From: Vanilla planifolia
Lineage: Eukaryota > Streptophyta > Magnoliopsida > Asparagales > Orchidaceae
Direction: 5' to 3'
DNA length: 64,000 nucleotides
NCBI GenBank assembly: GCA_023846275.1
Contig: JAIUJO010000142.1
Location: forward strand, 286,501 to 350,500
The notes beneath the pieces were generated by a model. That model worked only from the letters and a program-made list of their open reading frames with translations. It did not search any database and had not been told where the DNA came from. Positions within the stretch are counted from its first letter, which is position 1. Each line of letters starts with the position of its first letter. Below, piece after piece: positions 28,501 to 40,500 of the stretch. The position numbers and the translations under genes are program-made.

Positions 28501-29764
28501 ATGAGTATCCATCTGTCTATGAGTGTATGTGCACCTCTATGGTTATTTCTATGTATGTGTGATCATGTTTTTTTGTGCATGCCAACTTTTGTGTGTGTGT
28601 TTTTGTGCATGTGTGCATGAGTGTGTGCATATGTGTTTTTGTGCTCATGTGTGCATGTTTGCACATGATTGGGTGTGTGTGTGTGTTTGTGGTTGCATGT
28701 GTGATTGCCTGTGTGTGTGTGTGTGTGGCTATGCACATACATGTGTGGATGTAGGTGCATTTGTGTCTACTTGTGTGTGCATGTGTGCAACAAGGGTATT
28801 TGTGAGCATGTGTGTGTGTTTTTGTGTGAGCATTTGTGCATTCATGTGTGTGTATATGTGTTTGGGGTGTGTATGTGTGTGCATGTATTTGTGTGTGTGT
28901 GTTTGTATTTGTACATGCATGCACATGTGGGTGTGTTGGTGCACGTGTCTGTGTTCATGTTTATGGATCTATGTTATTGTATGGGTGTGTGTGTGTGTGT
29001 CCATGTGTGTGCATGTGCCTATGTCAAGCATGTGTGTGTGTTCATATGCTCAGACATGTGTGTGGTTATGTGGGTGCATGCTTGTGTGTCTTCATGCCTG
29101 CTTGCAAATCTGTGTGTTTGTGCATGTGTGTATGCACGTGTGTGTGCATATGTGTCTACATGTGCCTGTGCATGTTTGTGTGTGCACGTGTGTGTGCTTG
29201 TGTGTATGAGTTCATGCATGTGCTTGCATTTTCTTATGCATGTCTATTTGTATATGTGTGTGCATGCATATGCACATGTGTGTCAATGATTTATACATGT
29301 TTTTCTTTGAGTGTATGTTTTTGTGCATGCATTTATATATTGGTGTGTGTGCATATGTACAAGTGCTATGAGTGTGTAGTATGCTCTTATTTTTATGCAT
29401 GAGTGCACGTGTGCAAGGTATATAGGTGTGAATGTGTACATGTGTATGTGTATGAGTATGTGTGCATGAGCATGTGTGTGTCTCTATGCATATGAGCATG
29501 TGTGCATGTTGTTTGCAGGTGCCTCTATATGAATGTGCATGTGTTTGACATCTTGTGCAATGTGTTTATGTGTGTAACCACTATATGAATGTGTGTGTGT
29601 ATGTCTATGTGTAGGTATATGTGTCTATGTTTACATGCAAGCATATTTGTGTGGGTCTATGCACATCCATCTGTGTATGTATATATGTGGTGTATATGTG
29701 TATGTGTGCATATATGTATATGTGCATGCATGCACATGTGGTTGTGTGTTTGGGTGAGTGTCAA

Positions 29765-29910
29765 TGAGTGCACGCATATGTGTGTGTGCATAGACATATT
29801 GTGCGCACTTTTGTGTGTGTGTGTGTGAGTGTGCATCATTGAGTTCATGCATATGTGTGTGTGTGTGTGTGAATGGCCATGTTGTGTGCACCTTTTGTGC
29901 TTGTGTTTGT
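29765..29910. repeat. Local tandem duplication of about 75 bp
   Basis: Two successive copies share GCATATGTGTGTG at 29,774 and 29,849. Upstream of it is an AT(G/T)AGT(G/T) word, and downstream lies a CAT(A/G)TTGTG(C/T)GCAC word followed by TTTTGTG. The offset is about 75 bases. It lies just before the large array that starts near 30.09 kb. Confidence 0.65.
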
Positions 29911-30087
29911 GCATGTGTATGTGTGGGCCTCTTTGTGTGTCTGTGTGTGAATCTGTGTGTGCATGTGTGTGAGTGCATTTGTGTGTGCAAATAGTTGTGC
30001 AAGTGCATGCCTATATGAATGTATGCATGCAGGTGTGCATGTGTGTGCCTATGCATATGTTTATATGTGTGTGCATGTGTGTGTGAA

Positions 30088-33000
30088 TGTGGTTGTATAT
30101 GTGCATGCATGCATGTGTATGTACAAGTAAGTGTGTGTTTTTGTATATGTGTATAAGTGTGTATGCATGTGTGTTTGTGCATCTGTGTGTGCATGTCTAT
30201 ATGCATTCACATGTGTGTGTAAATGCACATGTTCATGCATCTATGTGTGAGTTCTTATTTGTGTGTGTGCATCAGTTTTTGTATGTGTGCATGCATGTGT
30301 GTATGCTTCCATTCATGTGTGTTTATGTGTTGTGCATTTGTTCATGTGCAATGAAATGATGATGTATGTTTGCGTTCGTACGAGTCAATATGTGTGTATT
30401 CATATGCATATGTGTGTGTGCGCACATGGTTGTGCATTGTGTGGGTGCATATTCGTGTTTGCGTGTGAATGTGTGTGTGCACGTGTGATTATGTGTGCAT
30501 GCATGCATGTGTTGAGTGACCTTATGTGTGTGTACTTAGTGTTGGTGAATATATGCATTTGTGTGTGTGCACTTGAATGCATGTGCATGTGTTATTGCAT
30601 TTGTAAGTGTGCATGTGTATGTATGTGAGTGTGTGTGTGTGTGTATACTTTTTTTATGTGCTTGTATGGTTTTGTGTGTGCATGTGCATGTGTGTCTATG
30701 TGTATGTGTGTCTGTATGTATGCTTGTGTGGATGAGTGTGAGTGTGCGCATGTGTTTGTGTATCGAAGTGCTTGTGTGTGCATGTCCATGTATATGTGTG
30801 TGCATGTGTGTGTGTGTTTGTGCATGTGTTTGTTTGTGTGTGTGCATGTGTGTGTGGGCATGTGGGCATGCACATGGGCATATGTGTGTGTGCATATGCA
30901 TGCATGTGTACGTGTGTGCATGTATCTAATTGAGCATGTGTGTATATATATGTTTTTCTGTGTGCTTAATGTATTTGAGTTCATGTGGGTATGTATGTGT
31001 GTCTTTATGTTCTTGTGTGTGTAGATGAGTTTACATGTATATGTGCATATGTGTGTGTGTGAGAGCGAGTGTGGGTGCATAAACACATATGTGGGTGTAC
31101 ACATATTTGTGCTGTGTGTCTATTCAGGCATATGTGCCTATGTTTGTTTCCATGTGTTTGTGTATGTTTGTATGTTCATGCATGCACGTGTACATATGTG
31201 TGTGTGTTTGCATGCATATGTTTGTGTGTGTGTGCACACATATACATATATCCATGTGTGTGAGTGAGTGTGCATGTGCGTGTTTGTGTTTGTGTGTGCA
31301 TATGTATGCGTGTATGTGTTAGTACATGAGTGTTTGTGTGTGTCTACATGTATGTGCATATGTGTGTGCATGTTTGAGTGCCTATTCCTGCATGAGTATG
31401 CATGTGTGTGTATACATGTGCAAATATATGTGTGTCCATGTGTGTGTGAATGTGTGTGTATATGGGTGTGCTAGTGCAGGTGCATGTCATTGCCTATTTG
31501 TGCATGTTTGTGAATTATGCATGTGTGAGCATGTTTTTGTGTGTTTGCATGTGTGCGAGTGTTTGTATCTAAGTCAATGTGTGTGTGTGTGTGCATGTAT
31601 ACATATGTATGCACTTGTGTGTGTGTGCATGTGGAATGAGCATGTTGTTGTGCACATCTGTGCATACATGTGTTTGCATGCATTTGTTTGTGCATGTGTG
31701 TATAAGTATGTGTACATGTATGCATGTATGTGCATGCATTTCTATATATGTGTGCCTATGAATATGCATGAGTTTGCATGTGCATGCATGAGTTTGTATA
31801 TGTGCATGCATGCATGTGTGTGTACATGTATGTGTGTGTGTGTGTGCATGTGTGTGTGTGTGTGTATGTGTGCATGTGTGTTTGTGCATGTGTGTGTGCA
31901 TATCTATGCATTCACATGTGTGTAAAGATGCACAAGTTCATGCATCTTTTTGTGTGAGTGCTTATATGTGTGTGTTTTGATTTTTGCATGTGTGAAAGCA
32001 TGCATGTGTGTGCTTCATTTCATGTGTGTTTATGAAAAGTGCATTTGTTCATGTGCATACAAATGATGATGTGTGTTTGTGTTCATGAGAGTCGGTATGT
32101 GTGCGTGCTTATGTATATGTGCGTGTGTGTGCTATGCATGTGCATATGTGTGTGTCCATATTTGTGTGTGTGAATGTGTGCATGCTTGTGTAATCATGTG
32201 TGCATGCATGCATTCATCTGTTTGTGCATGTGAGTGACTCTATGTGTGTGTATACTAGTGCTAGTGAATGTGTGTATTTATGTGTATGGACTTGAATGCA
32301 TGTGTATGTGCTATTTAGTTTGTTGGTGTGCATATGTATGTATATTTGTGTGTATTCTTTTTTTGTGTACCTGTATGGTTGTGTGTGCATGTGTATGTGT
32401 GTATGTGTGCATGTGTGTATGTGTGAATGCTTGTGTGGATGAGTGTGAATGTGCACATGTGTTTGTATACCAGAGTGGTTGTGTGTGCATGTCTGTGTAC
32501 TTGTTTGTGTGTGTGTGTGCATGTTTGTGTATGTGTTTATGTGTGTGCACATGTGTGTGTGGGCATGTTTGCATGTATATGTGCATATGTGTGTGTGTGT
32601 GTGTGCATGTGCATGCACTTGTATGAGTGTGTGTACTTTTGTGTGTGCTTGTATGTGTGTTTGTGTTATGTGTGCATGATGTATTTGAGTTCATGTGGGT
32701 GTGTATGTGTGTCTTTATGTGTTTGTGTGTGTGTGAATGAGTTTACATATATATGTTCATATGTGTGTGTGTGAGAGTGAGTCCGTATGCATATGTGGGT
32801 GTGTGTCTGTGTGTGTATATGTGCATGTGTGTACATTCGAGTGTATGTGCATGTTTTTATGCAAGTTTGTGTGTTCATGCATGCATGTGTGTGTGTTTGT
32901 GTGTGTGTATCTGTGTGCATATGTGTACATTAAAGTGTATTTGCATGTGTTTATGCAGGTTTGTGTGTTCATGTATGCATGTGTGTGTGTGACCATCCAT

Positions 33001-36000
33001 GCGCATATGCGTGCTTATGTGTGAATATGTGTGTTTGCATGTGTGCATGTTTGTGCATACATGTATGTGTGTGCATGCATAGATGTGCATGTGTGTGTAC
33101 ATTTTTGTTCATGATTGAGTGCCTAAGCAAGCATGTATATGCATGTGTGTGTGTGTGTGTATGCCTTTGTGTTTGTTCTTATATGTGCATGTGTACGTGT
33201 GTGCAAGTCTATGCATGTGTGTATATGGGTGTGTTGGTGTGGGTGCACGTCATTGCGTGTTTGTGCATTTTCAGTGTATAGTGTGTGCGAGCATTTTTTA
33301 ATGTGTTTGCATGTGTATGAGTGCTTGTGCATATGAGTCTACATGTGTGTGTGTGTGTGCATGCATGCATATGTATGCACATGTGTGTGTCTATGTGCAT
33401 GTGTGAGTCTACATGTGGTTTTGTGCATATGTGCATGCGTGCACTTGTATGCATGTGCTTGTGGATGTGTGTATAAGTTTGTGCACATGTATGCATGTGT
33501 GTGTATGTATTTCTATATATGTGTGCATGTGAATGTGTTTGAGCATTCAATTTTCTTAATGTATGTGCACGTGCATGTATGTTTGTTTATTTGTGTTTTT
33601 GTGTATATTTGTGTGTTTGTGTGTTTGTATGCATATATGAGCATATGTAAGCATGCACATGTGCGTGTGTCTACATGTATATGCATTTGCATGTGTGTCA
33701 ATTAGTGTGCATGAGCTTGTGTGGATGAGTGAGAATGTGTGCATGTGTTAGTACACCAGAGTGCTTTTGTGTGCATGTCTGGGTACTTGTGTGTTTGTGT
33801 GTGCATGTTTGTGCATGTTTGTGCATGTGTGCATGTGTGTGTATGGGCATGTTTTCTTATATATGTGCATATGTGTGTGTGTGCATGTGCATGCACGTGT
33901 ATGAGTGTGTGTACTTTTGTGTGTATGTGTGTGTGCATGCATACTTGTGTACATGTTTCCAATTGAGCATGTGCTTGTATGTGTGTTTATGTTATGTGTG
34001 CATGATGTATTTGAGTTCATGTGGGTGTGTATGTGTTTGTCTTTATGTGTTTGTGTGTGTGGATGAGTTTACCTATATATGTTCATAAGTGTGTTTGTGA
34101 GAGTGAGTGTGTATGCATGTGTGGGTGTGTGGGTGTGTGTATGTGTCCATGTGTGTACATTCGAGTGTATGTGCATGTGTTTGTTTGCATGTGTTTATGC
34201 ATGTTTGTGTGTTCATGCATGCATGTGTGTGTTTGTGTGTGTGTGTATGTGTGCATACATTTGTCTATGTGTGTGTGCACATGTACATATATAATGTGTG
34301 TGAGTGACCATCCATGTGTGTATGTGTGTTTGTGTGTGAATATGTGTGTTTGCATGTGTGCATGTTTGTGCGTGCATGTATGTGTGTGCTTGCATAGATG
34401 TGCATGTGTGTGTACCTTTGTGTTCATGTTTGAGTGCCTATGCAGGTGTATGCATGTATATGTGTGTGTATATATGCCTCTGTGTTTGTTCTTATGTGTG
34501 CAGGTGCAAGTCTGTGCATGTGTGTGCATATAGGTGTGTTTTGTGTGGGTACACGTCATTGCATGTTTGTGCATTTTCTATGTATTGTGTGTGCGAGCAT
34601 TTTTTAATGTGTTTGCATGTGTATGAGTGCTTGTGCATATGAGTCTACGTGTGTGTGTGTAGCATGCATATGTATGCACATGTGTGCGTCTGTGTGCATG
34701 TATGAGTCTACATGTGGTTGTGTGCATATGTGCATGCGTGCACTTGTATGCATGTGCTTGTGGATGTGTGTCTAAGTTTGTGCACGTGTATGCATGTGTG
34801 TGTATGAATTTCTGTATATGTGTGCATGTGAATGTGTTTGAGCATGCAATTTTGTGGATGTATGTGCATGTGCATGTATGTTTGTTTATTTTTGTTTATG
34901 TTTGTGTATATTTGTGTGTGTGTGTGTGTTTGTGTACATATATGAGCATATGTGTGCATGCATATGCACATGTGTCTACATGTTTGTGCATTTGCATTAG
35001 TGTGAATGAGTGTGCATGAGCTTGTGTGGATGAGTGTGAATGTGTGCATGTGTTTGTATACCAGAGTGCTTATATGTGCATATCTGTGTACTTGTGTGTG
35101 TGTGTGTGCATTTTTGTGCATGTGTTTGTTTGTGTGTGTGTGTGCATGTGTGTGTGTGGGCATGTTTGCATGTATATGTGCATATGTGTGTGTTCATGTG
35201 CATGCACGTGTATGAGTGTGTGTACTTTTGTGTGTGTGTGTGCATACATATTTGTGTGCATGTATCAAATTGAGCATGTGTGTGTATGTGTGTTTGTGTT
35301 ATATGTGGATGATGTATTTGAGTTCATGTGGGTTTGTATGTGTGTGTTTTTATGTGTTTGTGTGTGTGTGGATGAGTTTACATATATATGTTCATATGTG
35401 TGTGTGTGAGAGTGAGTGTGTATGCATGTGTGGGTGTGTGTGTCTGTATGTGTGTATGTGTTTGTTTGCTTGTGTTTATGCATGCTTGTGTGTTCATACA
35501 TGCACGTGTGTGTGTTTGTGTGTGTGTGTATGTGTGCATATATTTGTCTATGTGTGTGTGCACATGTACATATATAATGTGTGTGTGTGACCATCCATAT
35601 GTGTTTGCGTGTTTCTGTGTGAATATGTGTGTTTGCATGTGTGCATGTTTGTCTATGCATGTGTGTGCATGCATAGATGTGCATATGTGTGTACAATTAT
35701 GTTCATGTTTAAGTGCCTATGCATGCATGTGTGTATATATATGCCTCTGTGTTTGTTCTTATGTGTGCAAGTGCATGTGTAAGTGTGTGTGCATGTCTGT
35801 GCATGTGTGTGCATATGGGTGTGTTGGTGTGGGTGCACGTCATTGCGTGTTTTTGCATTTTCTATGTATAGTGTGTACGAGCATGTTTTAATGTGTTTGA
35901 ATGTGTATGTGTCTACGTGTGTGTGTGTGCAAGCATGCATATGTATGCACATGTGTGTGTTATATGCATGTGTGATTCTACATGTGGTTGTGTGCATATA

Positions 36001-37575
36001 TGCATGCATGCACTTGTATGCATGTGCTTGTGGATGTGTGTATAAGTATGTGCATGTGTATGCATGTGTATGTATGCATTTCTGTAAATGTGTGCATGTG
36101 AATGTGTTTGAGCATGCAATTTTTTGAATTTATGTGCATGTGCATGTATGTTTGTTTATTTGTGCTTGTGTTTGTGTATATTTGTGTGTGTGATTGTGTT
36201 TGTGTGCATATATAAGCATATGTGTGCATAAACATGTGCATGTGTATACATGTTTGTTCATTTTCATGTGTGTGAATGAGTGTGCATGAGCTTGTGTGGA
36301 TGAGTGTGAATGTGTGTATGTGTTTGTATACCAGAGTGCTTGTGTGTGCATGTCTGGGTACTTGTGTGTGTGTTTGTGCATGTGTTTGTGTGTGTGTGTC
36401 CATGTATGTGTGGGCATGTTTGCATGTATATGTACATATGTGTGTGTGTGTGCATGTGCATGCACGTGTATGAGTGTGTGTACCTTGTGTGTGTGTGTGT
36501 GTGCATGCATACGTGTGTGCATGTATCCAATTGAGCATGTGCATGTATGTGTGTTTGTGTTATGTGTGCATGATGTATTTGAGTTCATGTGGGTGTGTAT
36601 GTGTGTGTCTTTATGTGTTTTTGTGTGTGTGGATGAGTTTACATATATTTGTTCATATGTGTGTGTGTGAGAGTGAGTATTTCTGCAGTGTTGGTGTGTG
36701 TGGGTGTATGTGTGCATGTGTGCACATTCGAGCATATGCGCATGTGTTTGTTTGCATGTGTTTATGCATGTTTGTGTGTTCATGCATGCATGTGTGTGTG
36801 TATTTGTGCATATATTTGTCTATGTGTGTATGCACATGTACAGATATAATGTGTGTGACCATCCATGTGCGTATGCATGTTTGTTTGTGAATATGTGTGT
36901 TCGCATGTGTGCATGTTATTGCGTGCATGTATGTGTGTGCATGCATAGATGTGCATGTGTGTGTACATTTGTGTTCATGTTTGAGTTCCTATGCATGCAT
37001 GTGTATGCATGTGTGTGTGTGTATATATGCCTCTGTGTTTTTTCTTATTTGTGCATGTGCATGTGTACGTGTGTGCAAGTCTGTGCATGTGTGTGCATAT
37101 GGGTGTGTTGGTGTGGGTGCATGTGATCACATGTTTGTGCATTTTCTGTGTATAGTGTGTGCGAGTATGTTTTATTGTGTTTGCATGTGTATGAGTGCTT
37201 GTGCATATGAGTCTACGTTTGTGTGTGTGCATTCATGCATATGTATGCACATGTGTGTGTTTGTGTGCATGTGTGAGTCTACATGTGGTTTTGTGCATAT
37301 GTGCATGCGTGCACTTGTATGCATGTGCTTGTGGATGTGTGTATAAGTTTGTGCACTTGTATGCATGTGTGTGTATGCATTTCTGTATATGTGTGCATGT
37401 GAATGTGTTTGAGCATGCAATTTTGTGGATGTATGTGCATGTGCATGTATGTTTGTTTATTTTTGTTTGTGTTTGTGTATATTTGTGTGTGTGTGTGTCT
37501 TTGTGTGCATGCACATGTGCATGTGTCTACATGTTTGTGCATTTGCATGTGTGTTAATGAGTGTGCATGAGCTTG
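30088..37575. repeat. Higher-order tandem array: one 1.7-kb and four ~1.3-kb units
   Basis: Mixed-sequence anchors recur in fixed order inside the TG tract. The 20-mer GTATTTGAGTTCATGTGGGT starts at 30,971, 32,681, 34,007, 35,314 and 36,575 (in the fourth copy the last bases read GGGTTT). The word TTGTGTGGATGAGTG starts at 30,724, 32,431, 33,717, 35,022 and 36,292, and its decayed end is at 37,572. A third anchor, CATTGC or a variant then GTTTGTGCATTTTC, lies near 31,490 (diverged), 33,250, 34,556, 35,845 and about 37,128. Periods are therefore about 1,707, 1,286, 1,305, 1,270 and 1,280 bases. The last four units are much more alike than the first. The units carry no protein: the frames are TG-derived, and the conserved words have no consistent reading frame. 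Confidence 0.88.
32831..32992. repeat. 94-bp duplication nested in the second array unit
   Basis: GTACATT(C/A)(G/A)AGTGTAT begins at 32,831 and again at 32,925, and each copy continues through a TTTGTGTGTTCATG word to a GTGTGTGTG run. Later units of the array have only one copy of the GTACATTCGAGTG block, so this doubling is specific to the second unit and arose within it. Confidence 0.7.
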
Positions 37576-40500
37576 TGTGTGTGTGTGTGTGTGTTTGAGT
37601 GCATACGATGTGTTTTTGAGTGTGTGTTCATGGGTATGCATGTGTGTGTAAGTGCATATATGGGTAGGTGTGTGTTGTTGTAAATTTTTGTGTATTTTTG
37701 TGTTCATTAAGTCATACACATATGTTGGTGGGTTCAAAAGTGTGTACAAATGTGTTTGTATGGGTGTATGCATTTGTGTGTATTTGTGTGCATGCACATG
37801 TATGGGTTGGTCGACATGTGTGCTTACATGTATATGTGTGCACGAGTTAGTGCACATGTATGTGTGTGTGCAGATTCATGTATGTGTGTAACTACACATG
37901 TATAGATGTATGTGGGCATGTAAGTGTGTGTGTGCTATATATATGTGTGTGTATGGGTATGTAGGTGTGTAGGTTTGTGTTTGCATGCATGTGTGTATGT
38001 GTCTTTGTATTTCTATTTGTGTGTGAGTTATGCACATGTGCAAGTGTGCTAGTGCTCAAGTGTGTGTGTGTTCATTCACACACATGTGCAAGTGTGTGTA
38101 CATTTAAGCATGTGTGTATGGGTGTGTATGAGTGTGGATGTATGTTTGTGCAAGTAAGTGTGTGTGTGTGTTTACAAGTGCACGTGCATATGCTTGTCTA
38201 CTTATACTTTTGTGTGTGTGTGCATGTTTTGTTTTGTCTGCATGTATTGTGTGTGCACATGTGGGTGCATGATGTTGTATGTGTGTTTTTGTATGTGTTT
38301 GTGCATTTTTGTGTATACTTGTATATGTGTGTGGGTGCATGGATTAGTGCATTTGTACTAACATTCAAGTGTATTTGTGCATGCATGTCTGTGTGTGTGT
38401 ATATTTTTTCATGTGTGTAGGTAAGTGTATGTATGTGTATTTTTTTCCATGTGTGTAGTTAAGCCTGTATATGTGGACATGTATTAATGTGAGCATACGT
38501 GTTTGTGTGTTTGCACGTGTGCATGTGTATGTGAGTGTGTGCATTTGTGTGCTTGTGTATATGTGTTATGTGCGTGTGGCATGATGTGTGTTTGTGTGTG
38601 TGTGTGTGTGCACGTGCACCTATCTGTGTATGCTTATGTGTGTGTGTGTGTAAATATTCTTGTGCATGTGTGCATGTCTATGTGCATGAATGTTCATGAA
38701 TTTGTGTATGTGTTGCTATGTATGTCTACAAAGATCTATTTGTGTGTGTGTGCATATGAGTGTAGATTTGTAAGTGTACTCTTTTTGTATAAGGAGCATG
38801 CACATTGGTGTGTGAGTATATGTGTATGTGTGTGCTTGCATGCCTGTAATCATGTGTGCATGTGTGATTGGGCACATGTACGCATATCTATATGTAGGTG
38901 TATGGGTGCATGTATGTGTTCAAGTGTATATGTGTGTACACATTAGTGTTTGCATGTGTTTTTATTAGCATACTTATATGTAAGGCTATGAAGGCACACA
39001 CATTTGCATGTGTAGGTGTGTGTTCATGTGTGTGTGCACATTTGCATACATAGGGGTGTGTGTGTTTGCATGTGCGTGTGTGTATGCATGTGTGCATGTA
39101 TGCATTTGTGTGTGCATATTTGTGCATGTTTGTGCATTTGTTTGTATTTGTGCGCACATATGTAGGTGTGCATGCATGTGTGCAAGTGTTTGGATGTGCT
39201 TGTGTTTGAGCATTTGTGCATGCATACATGTGTGTGCATAGGGTTGTGTGTGCTTACGTGTGTGTGTGTGGGCAAGTGTGTTTTCATGTGTGTGTTTGTA
39301 GATGTGTGTGCATAGTCTTGTGTGTGACTTTGTTTCAAGTGTGAGCATATAAAGGTATGTAAAAATGTGTCTATGTGTGAGCGTGTGCACGTGTTTGTGT
39401 ATGTGTGCATGTTTATGTGATTAGCATGCATGCCTATGCCTTTATTTATGCATGTGTATATGTGTGCATGTGTTGGTGTGCATGATTGGTTCGACAACCA
39501 TATGAGTGCTTGGGCATGTGTTTGTGTGTCTATGCATTTGTACTTGTGTGTGTGCATGTGCATCATATGTGTATGTTCATGTAAGTGTACGTGTTTATGC
39601 AAGTGTGTGTGTGTGCGTGTTCCATATGTGGATTTGTGTTAGTGCATTTGTGTATTCATGTTTGTGTGTATGAGTGCTTGTGTGTGCCTGTGTGTAAGAG
39701 TGTAGGTATGTGTGTGTGCATGTGTGTGTGTGTGTGTTTTTGCATGTGTGTGTGCACATATATTTCTATGTGTGTGTAGCCTTGCATGTGTGTGTTTATG
39801 CTTTTATGTATGTTTTTATGCACATGCACATGTTCACATTCATACATGTGTGTGTGTGCATGTCTCCTTTTGTGTGCATGTGCATGCGCAAGTGATATGT
39901 GTGTGTATAGTTGTGTATGTGCATGCTTGTGAGTGTGTATGTGAGTGTGCATCAATGTTTGTGCATGTGTTTTTGTGCATGCATTTGTATGCATATGGGT
40001 GTGAGTGTGTGCATGTTTGTGAGCCTATTCTTGTGCATGTATGTACCTATTCTTGTACATATGCATGTGTATGTGTGTGCATGTGTTTATGATTATGCAT
40101 GCATGTGTGTGTGTATGTGCATATGAACATGTGCATGTGCGTGTGTGCGTGTATGAATGTGCATGCATGTTTGTATATGTATGCATGTCTGTGCATATAT
40201 GTTTATGTGCACATATGTGTGTGTATGTGTAAGCATGCCACGAATATGTTCAAGAACACATTTGCATATGTGTGTACATGTGTATGTGCGTATATGTGCA
40301 TGTACATGTGATTATGTTTGTGTGTGTTTCGGTATGTGTGTGCATACATGTGTGTGTTTGTATTTGTGTATGTGTGCAAGCACTAGTATGCACGTGTCTA
40401 TGCGTGATGTATGTTGTGTGTGGATATCTATGTGTCTGCATGTGTGTAGGTGTGATTGGACATGTATGTGTGTGAATGTTCATGCATTTTTGTGTGTATG

